From the NCBI GenBank assembly GCA_963766725.1, contig CAVYBK010000001.1, positions 1 through 64,000 on the forward strand: DNA of 64,000 nt, in the 5' to 3' direction. The translations under genes and the position numbers were made by a program. Numbering within the stretch: position 1 is the first letter of the stretch; every line of letters starts with the position of its first letter. The notes beneath the pieces are model-generated. The model ran no database searches and was not told the origin of the DNA. It saw nothing but the letters and a program-made list of their open reading frames with translations. The stretch comes from DATEOR01 sp963766725 (lineage in GTDB: Bacteria; Actinomycetota; Thermoleophilia; Gaiellales; Gaiellaceae). This document shows, in pieces, positions 29,267 to 38,736 of this stretch.

Positions 29267-30012
29267 GCTCGAGCGGGCCGCCGCGTTCGAAGAGCTCATC
29301 CGCGACCGGTGCGTGGAGCGGGTGGTGGAGACCCGCTTCGGCCCGGCCCTCTTCAACGACACGCTCTCGACGATCTGGTCCCTGAACGTGCTGCGCGCCG
29401 AGCGGCCCGGCGACGCGACCGCCGAGGAGATTGCCGCCGAGGCCGACCGCGTCCAGGCCGAGCTCGGCTCACCGGCGCGTCATCCTTCCGCCGGGCGCCG
29501 CGGTCCTCGAGGAGGGGTTCCGCCGGCTCGGCTGGAAGCCCGACCACTTCCTCTTCATGGTCTACCGCGGCGGGGGCGAGCCGGCCGACACGGCCCGCGT
29601 GGAGGAGGTCGAGCCCGGGCGGCTCCGACGACTGCGCGAAGAGATCATCCGCGAATGGCAGCCGGACGCCGACGAGAAGACCGTTTCGGAGATGAACGCG
29701 GCCAACTTGCTCCAGGTGAAGGCGGCGAACTCGCGGATCTTCGGGATCGTCGAGGACGGCGAGGTCGTGAGCTCGGCCCAGCTCTTTTCGGACGGAGGCA
29801 CGGCGCAGGTCGAGGACGTCGCCACGCTCCCCGCGTATCGGGGCCGCGGCCACGCGAAGGCGCTGGTGACCCGGGCGGTCGAGGAAGCCGTCGCGGGCAA
29901 CCACGAGTTCATCTTCCTGGTCGCCGAAGGAGACGACTGGCCGAAGAAGCTCTACAACCGCCTCGGCTTCGAGGAGGTCGGCTCGCGCTTCGCCTTCCTC
30001 AAGCGCGGTTAG
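29259..30012 (+). CDS. GNAT-family N-acetyltransferase, frameshifted near 29470
   Basis: A predicted acetyltransferase of about 250 aa. ATG 29259 overlaps the end of ndh by 8 bp. The first frame holds an N-terminal helical region to QAELG; the rest (HRRVILPPGAAVLEEGFRRL through the acetyl-CoA-binding block VATLPAYRGRGHAKALV and the ending KKLYNRLGFEEVGSRFAF) is in another frame. Removing one G near 29470 (GGCTC to GCTC) gives 251 codons. The R/Q-x-x-G-x-G/A pyrophosphate loop is RGRGHA. Substrate unknown. Its stop overlaps the ligD stop (TTAG). Confidence 0.78.
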
Positions 30013-32330
30013 CGCAGCTTGTCGAGCGCCTTCCCGATCGACTGCTTCCCGTGCAGGACCGGCTCGAAGAGGTCGCCGTGCTTCTCGATTCGCCCGAGGA
30101 CGACGTCCATCGTGAAGTCGAGGGGGTCGAGCTTCTCGTTCACCTCGTCCCAGCGGAGAGGCGTCGAGACCGGTGCTCCCTCGCGCGGCCGCACCGAGTA
30201 GACGGATGCGATCGTCTTTCCCTCCCCGTTCTGGTTCGCGTCGATGAGGACGCCGCGTCGCTTCGACTTCGCCCACTGAGTCGTGACGAGCCCACGATGC
30301 GTGCGCTCGAGGGTCTTCGCCACGATGTCCGCGAACTCTCGGGTGTCGGCGTACGTGTAGCGGCGCTGGATCGGGACGAGCACGTGCATCCCGTCCGAGC
30401 CGCTCGTCTTCGGGTAACCCTCGAGCTCGAGCGCGTCGAGCACATCCTTGATGAGCAAGGCGACCTGGACGACCTCGGGGAAGCCGACGTCCGGGGACGG
30501 GTCGAGGTCGAAGAGAACGAACTCCGGCCGCTCGGGCCTGTCGACCCGCGAGTACCAGACGTTCATGTCGATGCAGCCCATGTTCGCCATCCAGAGCAGC
30601 GCGAGCTCGTCGTTCACGAGGGGGTACGTGATCATCCGCTTCTGCCGCGACTCCCTCGACGTCGCCCTGAACGCCTTCCTGTCGATCCACTCGGGCATGT
30701 GCTTCGGCGCGTCCTTCTGGAAGAAGAACTTGCCGTCGCGCCCATCGGGATAGCGCTTCATCGTGAACGGCCGGTTCTTCAGATGTGGGACCAGCACCGG
30801 CGCGACATCGCGGTAGTAGGCGAGCAGGTCGCCCTTCGTGAGACCGCTCTCCGGGAAGAAGATCTTGTCGAGATTCGAGAGCTTGAGGACGCGCTTGCCG
30901 CGCCGGATCTCGGTCTCGATCGGCAGCTCGCGACGCACCTCCTCGGCCTCCTTGTCCTCGCGGAGGCCCTTGTAGGAGGGCGCGCGCAATCGGCCGTCGT
31001 GCGTCCACTCGGCGAACTCGACCTCGCAGACGAGCCTCGGCTCGACCCAGACGAGGTCGTCGCGTCGCACCTTCGGCATCTTCGGGACGAAGCCGAACGG
31101 CGAGCTCGCCCGCTCGAGCGGCCGGAGCTTCTCGAGGAGCTTCTCGATCTCCTTCTCCGTGAACCCCGTGCCGACGTTGCCGACGTACTCGAGGCCGTTC
31201 TCGCCGCTGACAGCGAGGACGAGCGAGCCGAGCGTCGCCGACCGCCGTCCCTTCCCGCGCGTGTAGCCGGCGACGATGAACTCCTGGCGGCCGTGCGCCT
31301 TGATCTTCAGCCAGTTGCGCGAGCGGCGGCCCGGCTCGTAGCGCGAGCCCGCCTTCTTGGCGACGATGCCCTCGAGATTCTGCGCCGCCGCCGCCTTCTT
31401 CAGGCCGGGCCCGTCGTCGAAAGCCTCCGAGAGGAGGACGGTGCGGTTCCGGCGGTCGAGGAGGCGGACGAGCTCCTCGCGCCTCTCCTCGAGCGGGCGG
31501 TCGACGACCGGCGTGCCCTCGACCTCGAGGACGTCGAACACGTAGTAGACGATCGCCCCGCTTCCCTGCTGCATCGCGGAGAAGCTCGAGCGGCCCTCTT
31601 CGTCGAGCGCGCAGACCTCGCCGTCGAGGACGCAGTCGGGAGTCTTGATCGCAGTCGCGAGCGCCCGCGCGACGTTCTCGAAGCGCGCCGTGAGGTCGTT
31701 CCCGTTCCGGCTGACGAGCCGCGCCTCGCTCCCGCGCACGTACGCGAGCGCGCGGTAACCGTCGAACTTGACCTCGAAGCTCCAGCCCTTCCCGGGGGGC
31801 ACGTCCTCGGCGAGCGTGGCCAGCATCGGCGCATACTCGGCGCGCTTCCCGCTCGATTTCGGCGGCGCGTCGTCGCGCTTTCGGAGAATGAGCCAGTTCT
31901 TCTCCTGGCCGGAGAGGTGGGCCGGGACGAGCGTCCACACTCCCTGCAGGCGCTCGCCGTCGAGGCGGACGGTCAGACCGCCATCGGGCTTCTCCTCGAG
32001 AAGCTCGTACGTGCCCGAATCCCAGATCTCGACCGTCCCCGCCCCGTACTGGCCCTTGGGGATCTCGCCCTCGAAGCCGGCATAGTCGAGCGGGTGGTCC
32101 TCGACGTGGACGGCGAGGTTGCGCTGGCCGGTCTCGAGCGGCACACCCTTCGGCACCGCCCAGGAGAGAAGGACGCCGTCGCGCTCGAGCCGGAAGTCGT
32201 AGTGAAGGGCTCGCGCGTCATGGCGCTGAACGACGAAGATCGGGCTCTTCGCACGCTTCTTCCGGCCGCTGAACGGCTCCGGGGTCTTCTTCCGGTCGCG
32301 CTTGCGCTCGTAGTCTCGGAGGCTCGCCAT
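30009..32330 (-). CDS. ligD: LigD-type ATP-dependent DNA ligase, PE-LIG-POL order
   Basis: Non-homologous end-joining ligase of 773 aa, ATG 32330. N-terminal 3'-phosphoesterase domain (HDARALHYDFRLERDG and HVEDHPLDYAGFEG, about 37-90), ligase domain with motif I EVKFDGYRAL (Lys about 187) and motif V NWLKIKAHG, then a C-terminal primase-polymerase domain with MGCIDMNVWYSR and FDLDPSPDVGF (catalytic Asp pair) and SGSDGMHVLVPI. The order matches Pseudomonas LigD rather than the mycobacterial POL-PE-LIG. The partner Ku is not in the window. Confidence 0.95.
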   Translation of the reverse strand: MASLRDYERKRDRKKTPEPFSGRKKRAKSPIFVVQRHDARALHYDFRLERDGVLLSWAVPKGVPLETGQRNLAVHVEDHPLDYAGFEGEIPKGQYGAGTVEIWDSGTYELLEEKPDGGLTVRLDGERLQGVWTLVPAHLSGQEKNWLILRKRDDAPPKSSGKRAEYAPMLATLAEDVPPGKGWSFEVKFDGYRALAYVRGSEARLVSRNGNDLTARFENVARALATAIKTPDCVLDGEVCALDEEGRSSFSAMQQGSGAIVYYVFDVLEVEGTPVVDRPLEERREELVRLLDRRNRTVLLSEAFDDGPGLKKAAAAQNLEGIVAKKAGSRYEPGRRSRNWLKIKAHGRQEFIVAGYTRGKGRRSATLGSLVLAVSGENGLEYVGNVGTGFTEKEIEKLLEKLRPLERASSPFGFVPKMPKVRRDDLVWVEPRLVCEVEFAEWTHDGRLRAPSYKGLREDKEAEEVRRELPIETEIRRGKRVLKLSNLDKIFFPESGLTKGDLLAYYRDVAPVLVPHLKNRPFTMKRYPDGRDGKFFFQKDAPKHMPEWIDRKAFRATSRESRQKRMITYPLVNDELALLWMANMGCIDMNVWYSRVDRPERPEFVLFDLDPSPDVGFPEVVQVALLIKDVLDALELEGYPKTSGSDGMHVLVPIQRRYTYADTREFADIVAKTLERTHRGLVTTQWAKSKRRGVLIDANQNGEGKTIASVYSVRPREGAPVSTPLRWDEVNEKLDPLDFTMDVVLGRIEKHGDLFEPVLHGKQSIGKALDKLR

Positions 32331-32419
32331 GGACGAATGTTTATCCGACTTGACGCCGGGTAGAACGTCGTCGCGAGAGGCTCCTTAGCGACTTCTCTGC
32401 CGACCAGGGGGGGTTGGCA

Positions 32420-32447
32420 CTCAAGGCCGGTGCAAACCGGCCTTGAG
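32420..32447. terminator. Perfect 12-bp stem-loop between accA and ligD
   Basis: CTCAAGGCCGGT (32420-32431), loop GCAA, then ACCGGCCTTGAG (32436-32447), a perfect 12-bp inverted repeat with a 4-base loop. It lies about 75 bp past the accA stop on the minus strand and upstream of ligD, so it probably ends the long lipid operon. There is no clear U-tract on either side, so it is not a textbook intrinsic terminator. The rest of the 191-bp gap has no gene. Confidence 0.55.
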
Positions 32448-32521
32448 GCCTTGTGCAAAGGTCTTGTTCGTACGGGGGAAAACTCTGTGGATGCTGTGGG
32501 AAACAGGGCACGGAACCCGCT

Positions 32522-33475
<954 letters not shown>

Positions 33476-33481
33476 GTTCCG

Positions 33482-34316
33482 TCATTCGAATAGGGCTAAG
33501 ACCCTGCCGAGATAGGGCCTGAGCTCCGGCCGCGGGACGATCGCGTCGACGTGGCCGAAGCGGGCGTTCGACTCGGCAAGCCCGAAGTCCTCGGGCAGCT
33601 TCTCCCGCGTCGTCTGCTGGACGACTCGCGGGCCGGTAAAGGCGAGCAGGGCGCCCGGCTCGGCGACGATCACGTCACCGAGGCTCGCGAAGCTCGCGAG
33701 CACGCCTGCAGTAGTCGGGTGGGTCATCACGGAGATGAACGCTGCCGGCTTCTGGTGCAGGAGGTCGACCGCTGCGACGGTCTTCGGCAGCTGCATGAGC
33801 GAGAGAATCCCCTCCTGCATGCGCGCACCGCCCGAGGCGGTCACGCAGACGAGCGGCACACCTTTCTCCGCGGCCCGCTCGCACGCGCGGGCGAACTTCT
33901 CGCCGACTGCGCTCCCCATCGAGCCGCCCATGAAGGCGAAATCCATGACCGCGAGCTCGCAGGGCCTGCCGCTCGATGCTGGCCGCGCCCGCGATGAGCG
34001 CGTCTCCGAGCCCAGTGGCCATCTCGGCCTCGGCGATCCGCTCCGAATACGCCCGAAGATCGAAGAAGCTGAGTGGATCGGCGGAACGCAGATCCTTGTC
34101 CTGCTCTTCGAAAGTACCCCGGTCGGCGAGCTGGTCGACCCTGCGGCGCGCGCGCACCGAGAAGTGGTGCCCGCACTGCGGGCAGACCCAGAGGCTCTCG
34201 TCGAGCTCCTCGTCCCGGTAGTGGGAGTGGCAGCTCGGGCACGTGTTCGGGTGCTTCCCGGCAGGCTCCGGCTCGGGCCCGCGGTGCTCGATGGAGACGT
34301 CGATCCGGCTGGCCAT
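33482..34316 (-). CDS. accD: Acetyl-CoA carboxylase carboxyltransferase subunit beta, frameshifted near 33963
   Basis: Partner of AccA. ATG 34316. The N-terminal zinc ribbon has CPSCHSHY and CPQCGHHF (four cysteines, about residues 25-46). After GAASIERQ the first frame breaks; VMDFAFMGGSMGSAVGEKF, TASGGARMQEG and FTGPRVVQQTTRE continue in another frame. Removing one C/G from the GGG run at 33962-33964 gives 278 codons, a normal AccD, and the joined sequence QACELAVMDFAFMGG. An essential gene, so a sequencing error is far likelier than inactivation. Confidence 0.92.
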
Positions 34317-34343
34317 GACCGGCCTATCTTAGAGGTCGGACTT

Positions 34344-35126
34344 CTAAAGGCCGACGGCTCGGCAGAAGCGGGCGAGCCCGGCGACGTTCTGGGGATCCGC
34401 GGCCAGACCCGAGAAGCCGAGCCCGGCGACGGGCGTGTGCCTTGCCAGCTCGACGAGGACGGCCTCGGCCGCCTCGGGAGTCATCCCTCCCGGCTCGGGC
34501 ATGAACATCGAAACGCCGCAGTCGGGCTCGAGCACGTCGCAGTCGAACGCGACGTAGACGGCGTCCACGCCGTCTAGTGCCTGCGCGACGCCCTCCTCGC
34601 CGAGGCGCAGCCCGCTCTCGGCGATGAACGTCTCCTCCGGGGGGTCGAGGCTGCGGGCCCCCACCAAAGCCACGTCCTCCGCGGCCACCGTGTCCGAGTC
34701 GATGAGCATGCGCAGCGGCATCCCCCAGGGGTTTCCGCTCGGCGACGACTCCGGGGTGTTGAGGTCGCCGTGCGCATCGAACCAGACGATGCCGAGCCGG
34801 CCGACTCTCGTGGCGAGCGCTTCCACGGCGCCGACATGCGCACAGCAGCAGCCGCCGACGACGAGCGGCCGCTCGGGAAGCGAGCAGGCGAGAGCGAGTG
34901 TCTGCTCGGTCAGCGTGTCCTCGTCGACGACGCCGGCTTCGGGATACGGCAGCTCGAGGAACGCGGCCTCCACCATGGACTCGCCGTCCTCGCCCCAAGC
35001 CTTGGGCACGCGCACGAGGCCGGCGCGGAAGGTGCGTCCGCAGGAGTGGCATTCGTACTCCCCGCCCTCGAGAGCCACCGCGGTCAGCGTCCGGCAATCG
35101 GGGCAGCGCGCCCGGAGGTTCGACAC
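34344..35126 (-). CDS. Arginase/ureohydrolase-family protein with N-terminal zinc ribbon
   Basis: 260 aa from GTG 35126. Residues 1-32 form a zinc ribbon (CPDC and CHSC, 20 residues apart) that ureohydrolases do not normally have. The ureohydrolase fold follows with FDAHGDLNTPE (about 134-144) and FDCDVLEPDCG (about 206-216), the two Asp/His metal motifs. The first metal motif, normally GGDHS, reads GGCCCAHVG, so the usual His position is Cys and a His lies three residues later. Activity on arginine, agmatine or another guanidino compound cannot be assumed. It is encoded inside the fatty-acid operon, 27 bp before accD. Confidence 0.75.
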   Translation of the reverse strand: MSNLRARCPDCRTLTAVALEGGEYECHSCGRTFRAGLVRVPKAWGEDGESMVEAAFLELPYPEAGVVDEDTLTEQTLALACSLPERPLVVGGCCCAHVGAVEALATRVGRLGIVWFDAHGDLNTPESSPSGNPWGMPLRMLIDSDTVAAEDVALVGARSLDPPEETFIAESGLRLGEEGVAQALDGVDAVYVAFDCDVLEPDCGVSMFMPEPGGMTPEAAEAVLVELARHTPVAGLGFSGLAADPQNVAGLARFCRAVGL

Positions 35127-35128
35127 GG

Positions 35129-35801
35129 CTAAAAGGTAGCTGGGACCAGCTCGTCCAGCACGTCGGGAAGCCGGGAGAGGTCCTTCAGCTCCGCCGCGCG
35201 CGGCAGATCGCTCGTCTCGCCCAGCCGGTTGATCCAGACAGCGCGGAGGCCGAGCTCGTCGGCGGGTGCGATGTCGTGGAAGAGGCTCGCGGCCACGTGG
35301 ACGTGGCTCTCGCGCTCCGCGCCGTAGCGCTCGAAGAAGCGTTCCCAGTGTCCCGGCGCAGGCTTGTAGGAGCCCGCGTCGGCCGCGGTCACCTGGCCGT
35401 CCACCGGCACGCCGATGCGCTCGAGCGAGGCGGCGAGGAACTCGGGATCGGTGTTCGAGAGCGGGACGAGCTTGAAGCCGCGGCTCCGCAGGTCGGCGAG
35501 AGCGCCCGGGAACCTCGGGGAACGGCTTCCACGACGGAAGGGCGTCGCCGAGAGCGCCCTCCTCCCCGGGAGGAACGGTCAGGCCCTCCTCGGAGGCGAG
35601 GCGGGCAAGCGTCTCCGCGAGCACGTCCCGGTAGGGGATCGCGCGGCCCTCCTCGACCTGTGGCTCGAGCTCGTGGTAGCGGCCGAGCAGCCGGTCCGCG
35701 TCCTCCTCCGGCCAGATCCGCGCGAGCTCGCCACGAATCCCGCCCATCCAGTCGATGAGCGTGCCGTACACATCGAATGTGGCCCAGCGCTCGTCAGCCA
35801 C
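35129..35801 (-). CDS. HAD-family hydrolase (haloacid dehalogenase-like), frameshifted near 35506
   Basis: ATG 35801. N-terminus ATFDVYGTLIDWMGG (nucleophile Asp about residue 9) is that of type II haloacid-dehalogenase-like proteins. After LPSWKPFPEVPG the frame breaks; ALADLRSRGFKLVPLSNTDP (Ser/Asn motif II), SYKPAPGHW (Lys motif III) and HVAASLFHDIAPADELGL (acidic motif IV) are in another frame. Removing one base from the CCCGGG run at 35505-35510 gives 224 codons. The uncorrected first frame runs on into the arginase-like gene and mimics a fusion. Substrate unknown. Confidence 0.8.
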
Positions 35802-35807
35802 CGAGGC

Positions 35808-37061
35808 TCAGCCCTGGAACTTCTTGATGACCAGACAGGCGTTGTGGCCGCCGAACCCGAAGTTGTTCGACAGCGCCACGTCGGTCTTCCACTCGCGTGA
35901 CTCGTTGGGGATGTAGTCGAGGTCGCACTGCGGATCGGGATACTCGTAGTTGATCGTCGGCGGGACGACGTCGCGCTGCACGGCGAAGATCGACGTGATC
36001 GCCTCGATCGCACCCGAGGCGCCGAGGCAGTGGCCGGTCGCGCCCTTCGTCGAGGAGATCGGCGTCTTGCGAGCCTTCTCCTCTCCGAGCGCGACCTTGA
36101 TCACACGCGTCTCGCTCGCGTCTCCGAGCGGGGTCGAGGTCCCGTGGGCGTTGATGTAGTCGATGTCCTCCGGGCCCACTCCGGAGTCGTCCATGGCCAT
36201 GCGCATCGCGCGAGCGGGATGCTGCCCGGTCGGATCCGGCTCGGTGATGTGCTGGGCGTCGGAGGAGATGCCGTAACCGCCGAGCTCCGCGTAGATCTTC
36301 GCGTCACGCTTCTTCGCGTGCTCGAGCTCCTCGAGAACGACGATGCCGCCGGCCTCGCCCATGACGAAGCCGTCGCGCTCGGCGTCGAACGGACGGCTCG
36401 CGGCCTCGGGGTCGGCGTTGCGCCGCGAGAGCGCGCGCATGGCTCCGAAGCCGCCAATGCCGACCTTCGTGATCCCGGCCTCGGTGCCGCCGGCGAGCAT
36501 GACGTCGGCACGGCCGAGCCGGATGTCGTCGAGAGCCTGGCCGATCGCCATGTTGGAGGCCGCGCAGGCCGTGCACTCGGACCAGAGCGGGCCGCGCGTC
36601 CCGAGCTCCATCGAGACCCAGGCGGCGCCCATGTTCGGGATGATCGCGGGGATCGAGAACGGATTGATCCGGTCTGGGCCGCGCTCGAGCAGCTGGTCGT
36701 AGCAGTCCTGGAAGGCCTTGAGGCCGCCGATTCCGGTCGCGACGGAGACGCCCACGCGCTCGGTCTCCGGCTCGATCTCGATCCCGGAGTCCGCCTCCGC
36801 CATGCGGGCGGCAGCGACGATCATCTGCGCGAAGCGGTCGAGCTTCCGCGCCTTGCGGTGCTCGATCCACTTGGTGGGCTCGAAGTCCTTCAGCTCGCAC
36901 GCGAAATGGACGGCGAAGCCGGCGGGATCGAATTGCTGGATCGGCGCCGCACCGCTCTTTCCCGCGGTGAGGTTCTCCCAGAAGGTCTCGGCGTCGTTTC
37001 CGAGCGGCGTCACCGCGCCGACTCCGGTCACGACAACCCGCCTGCGTCCGTTCATGCTCAA
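35808..37061 (-). CDS. fabF: Beta-ketoacyl-ACP synthase II
   Basis: Condensing enzyme of type II fatty-acid elongation, about 415 aa. Catalytic triad: Cys in CTACAASNMAIG (about 166), His in INAHGTSTPLGD (about 306) and His in STKGATGHCLGASG (about 343). TTG 37061 has GAGGA six bases upstream; ATG 37055 is twelve bases away, so TTG is slightly favoured. It follows fabG by 14 bp. Unlike many operons, no acpP separates fabG and fabF. Confidence 0.96.
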   Translation of the reverse strand: MSMNGRRRVVVTGVGAVTPLGNDAETFWENLTAGKSGAAPIQQFDPAGFAVHFACELKDFEPTKWIEHRKARKLDRFAQMIVAAARMAEADSGIEIEPETERVGVSVATGIGGLKAFQDCYDQLLERGPDRINPFSIPAIIPNMGAAWVSMELGTRGPLWSECTACAASNMAIGQALDDIRLGRADVMLAGGTEAGITKVGIGGFGAMRALSRRNADPEAASRPFDAERDGFVMGEAGGIVVLEELEHAKKRDAKIYAELGGYGISSDAQHITEPDPTGQHPARAMRMAMDDSGVGPEDIDYINAHGTSTPLGDASETRVIKVALGEEKARKTPISSTKGATGHCLGASGAIEAITSIFAVQRDVVPPTINYEYPDPQCDLDYIPNESREWKTDVALSNNFGFGGHNACLVIKKFQG

Positions 37062-37075
37062 GCCTGATCCTCTCC

Positions 37076-37798
37076 CTACATGCCTAGGCCGCCGTCGACG
37101 AGCAGCACCTCGCCCGTGATGAACGCGGCCTCGTCAGAGCAGAGAAAGCGTACCGCACGCGCTACGTCCTCCGGCTCGCCGAGACGGCCCAGCGCGGTAT
37201 TCGTGAGGATGAGCTGGCGCATCTCCTCCGAGATGACGTCGGTGAGCGCGGTCTTGATGTAGCCGGGCGCGATCACGTTCACGCGCACCCCGCGGGAGCC
37301 GAGCTCGCGGGCGAGCGCCTTCGACATCCCGATGATCCCCGCCTTCGACGCCGAGTAGTTCGCCTGGCCGGGATTCCCGTGCAGGCCGACGACCGAGGAC
37401 ATGTTCACGATCGACCCCGCTCGGCGCTTCAGCATCTTGCGCGCGACCGCCCTGCACGTGTTGAACGGCCCGCGCAGGTTCGTCTCGATGACCGTCTCCC
37501 AGTCCTCGTCGCTCATCCGCGCGATGAGGGTGTCGCGCGTGACGCCCGCGTTGTTGACCAGCGCGTCGATGTCTCCGAGCTCCGACTCCACCCGCTCCAC
37601 CAGCGCGACGGCCTCCTCCGGGACCGAGACGTCGGCCTGCATCGCAACGCCGCCGACCTCGCCGGCGATCTCCTCCGCGGCCGCCTGGTCGGAGCGGTAG
37701 TTCACCGCCACCTTCGCCCCGGCCGCGCCGAGCTCCCGTGAGATCGCCGCCCCGATTCCCCGCGACCCCCCGGTGACGAGGGCGACCTTGCCCTCCAG
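37076..37798 (-). CDS. fabG: 3-oxoacyl-ACP reductase; start codon unresolved
   Basis: NADPH-dependent SDR of the elongation cycle. Homology covers LEGKVALVTGGSRGIGAAIS (cofactor loop) through NNAG, the catalytic Ser (NMSSVVG), YSASK (Tyr and Lys) and the end GEVLLVDGGLGM. The conserved N-terminus begins at about 37798, but the first canonical start in frame is GTG 37711, which would remove the cofactor loop. The best candidate is CTG 37796-37798, 13 bp past the fabD stop, giving 240 aa. Alternatively a missing base near 37798 hides the TTG at 37804-37806. Confidence 0.88.
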   Translation of the reverse strand: MEGKVALVTGGSRGIGAAISRELGAAGAKVAVNYRSDQAAAEEIAGEVGGVAMQADVSVPEEAVALVERVESELGDIDALVNNAGVTRDTLIARMSDEDWETVIETNLRGPFNTCRAVARKMLKRRAGSIVNMSSVVGLHGNPGQANYSASKAGIIGMSKALARELGSRGVRVNVIAPGYIKTALTDVISEEMRQLILTNTALGRLGEPEDVARAVRFLCSDEAAFITGEVLLVDGGLGM

Positions 37799-37811
37799 AG
37801 ACGCAAAGGCG

Positions 37812-38736
37812 CTAGACGGCAGAGACCGTCTCCTGCAGCTTCGCGAGCGATTCGGGATCGCCGACGGAGACCGTCCGCAGAGAGCGGTCGCACCGCCGTA
37901 GAAGCCCGCTCAGGACCTGGCCGGGCCCGATCTCGACGAAGGTGGTCACGCCCTGGGCGACGAGCTCGCGGACTGCCTGCGTCCACTTCACCGGGCCCGT
38001 CAGCTGCTCGACGAGGAGATCCGCCGATGCGCTGCGCTTCCTCGACGCGCGCAGTCACCGTCGACATGAAAGGCGTCACCGGATTGGAGAAGCTCACGCC
38101 CTCGAGCGCCGGACGAAGAATGTCGGCCGCGCCCTCGACGAGCGGGCTGTGGAAGGCGCCGCTGACGCGAAGCTTCACGGTCTTGCGCGCGCCGCGGGCG
38201 GACGCCTCCTCGATGAGCTTGTCCACCGCGACGTTCTCGCCGGAGACCACGACCTGGCCCGGGCAGTTGTAGTTCGCCGGCCACACGTTCTCGATCCCGG
38301 CACAGAGCTCCTCGACGATCGAGTCCTCGAGGCCGATGACCGCGGCCATCGCGCCGGGATGCCTGTCGGCCACCTCGGCCATCGCCCGCCCGCGCTCCTG
38401 GACGAGCGCGATCGCGTCCCGATCGGGGAGCGATGCGGCCGCAGCGAGCGCGGAGTACTCACCTACCGAGTGGCCGACGACGAAGTCTGGCTTGATGCCG
38501 AGGGTGTCGACGGCGCGCAGGCACGCAAGCGAGGTCGCGACGAGCGCCGGTTGCTGCACGTCGGTGCGCGTCAGCTTCTCGATCGGGCCCTCGAAGCAGA
38601 CCTGGGCGACGTCGTAGCCGACCGCCTCCGAGGCTTCGTCGTACACGGCGCGCGCCTCGGGGAAGCGCTCCGCGATCGCGCGGCCCATGCCGACATCCTG
38701 CGAGCCCTGGCCCGGGAAGCAGAAGGCGATCTTCAT
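37812..38736 (-). CDS. fabD: Malonyl-CoA:ACP transacylase, frameshifted near 38024
   Basis: Loads malonyl groups onto ACP. ATG 38736 overlaps the fabH stop (ATGA). Start motif FCFPGQGSQ, active-site Ser in GHSVGEYSAL (about 91-100), His in SGAFHSPLV (about 199). After ARVEEAQRI the frame breaks; ADLLVEQLTGPVKWTQAVRE and VEIGPGQVLSGLLRR continue in another frame to TAG 37812-37814. Removing one base in CCGCC near 38024 gives 308 codons, the normal length. Essential enzyme, so probably a read error. Confidence 0.93.

Noticed and set aside
29259..32363. 1034-codon frame running over GNAT and antisense to ligD
   Set aside because: Only the first about 70 codons match GNAT; the rest is the shadow of ligD after the frameshift.
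34344..35801. Apparent HAD-arginase fusion protein
   Set aside because: The middle of this frame has no homology. The HAD C-terminus lies in another frame with its own stop at 35129, and the arginase-like gene has its own GTG at 35126.
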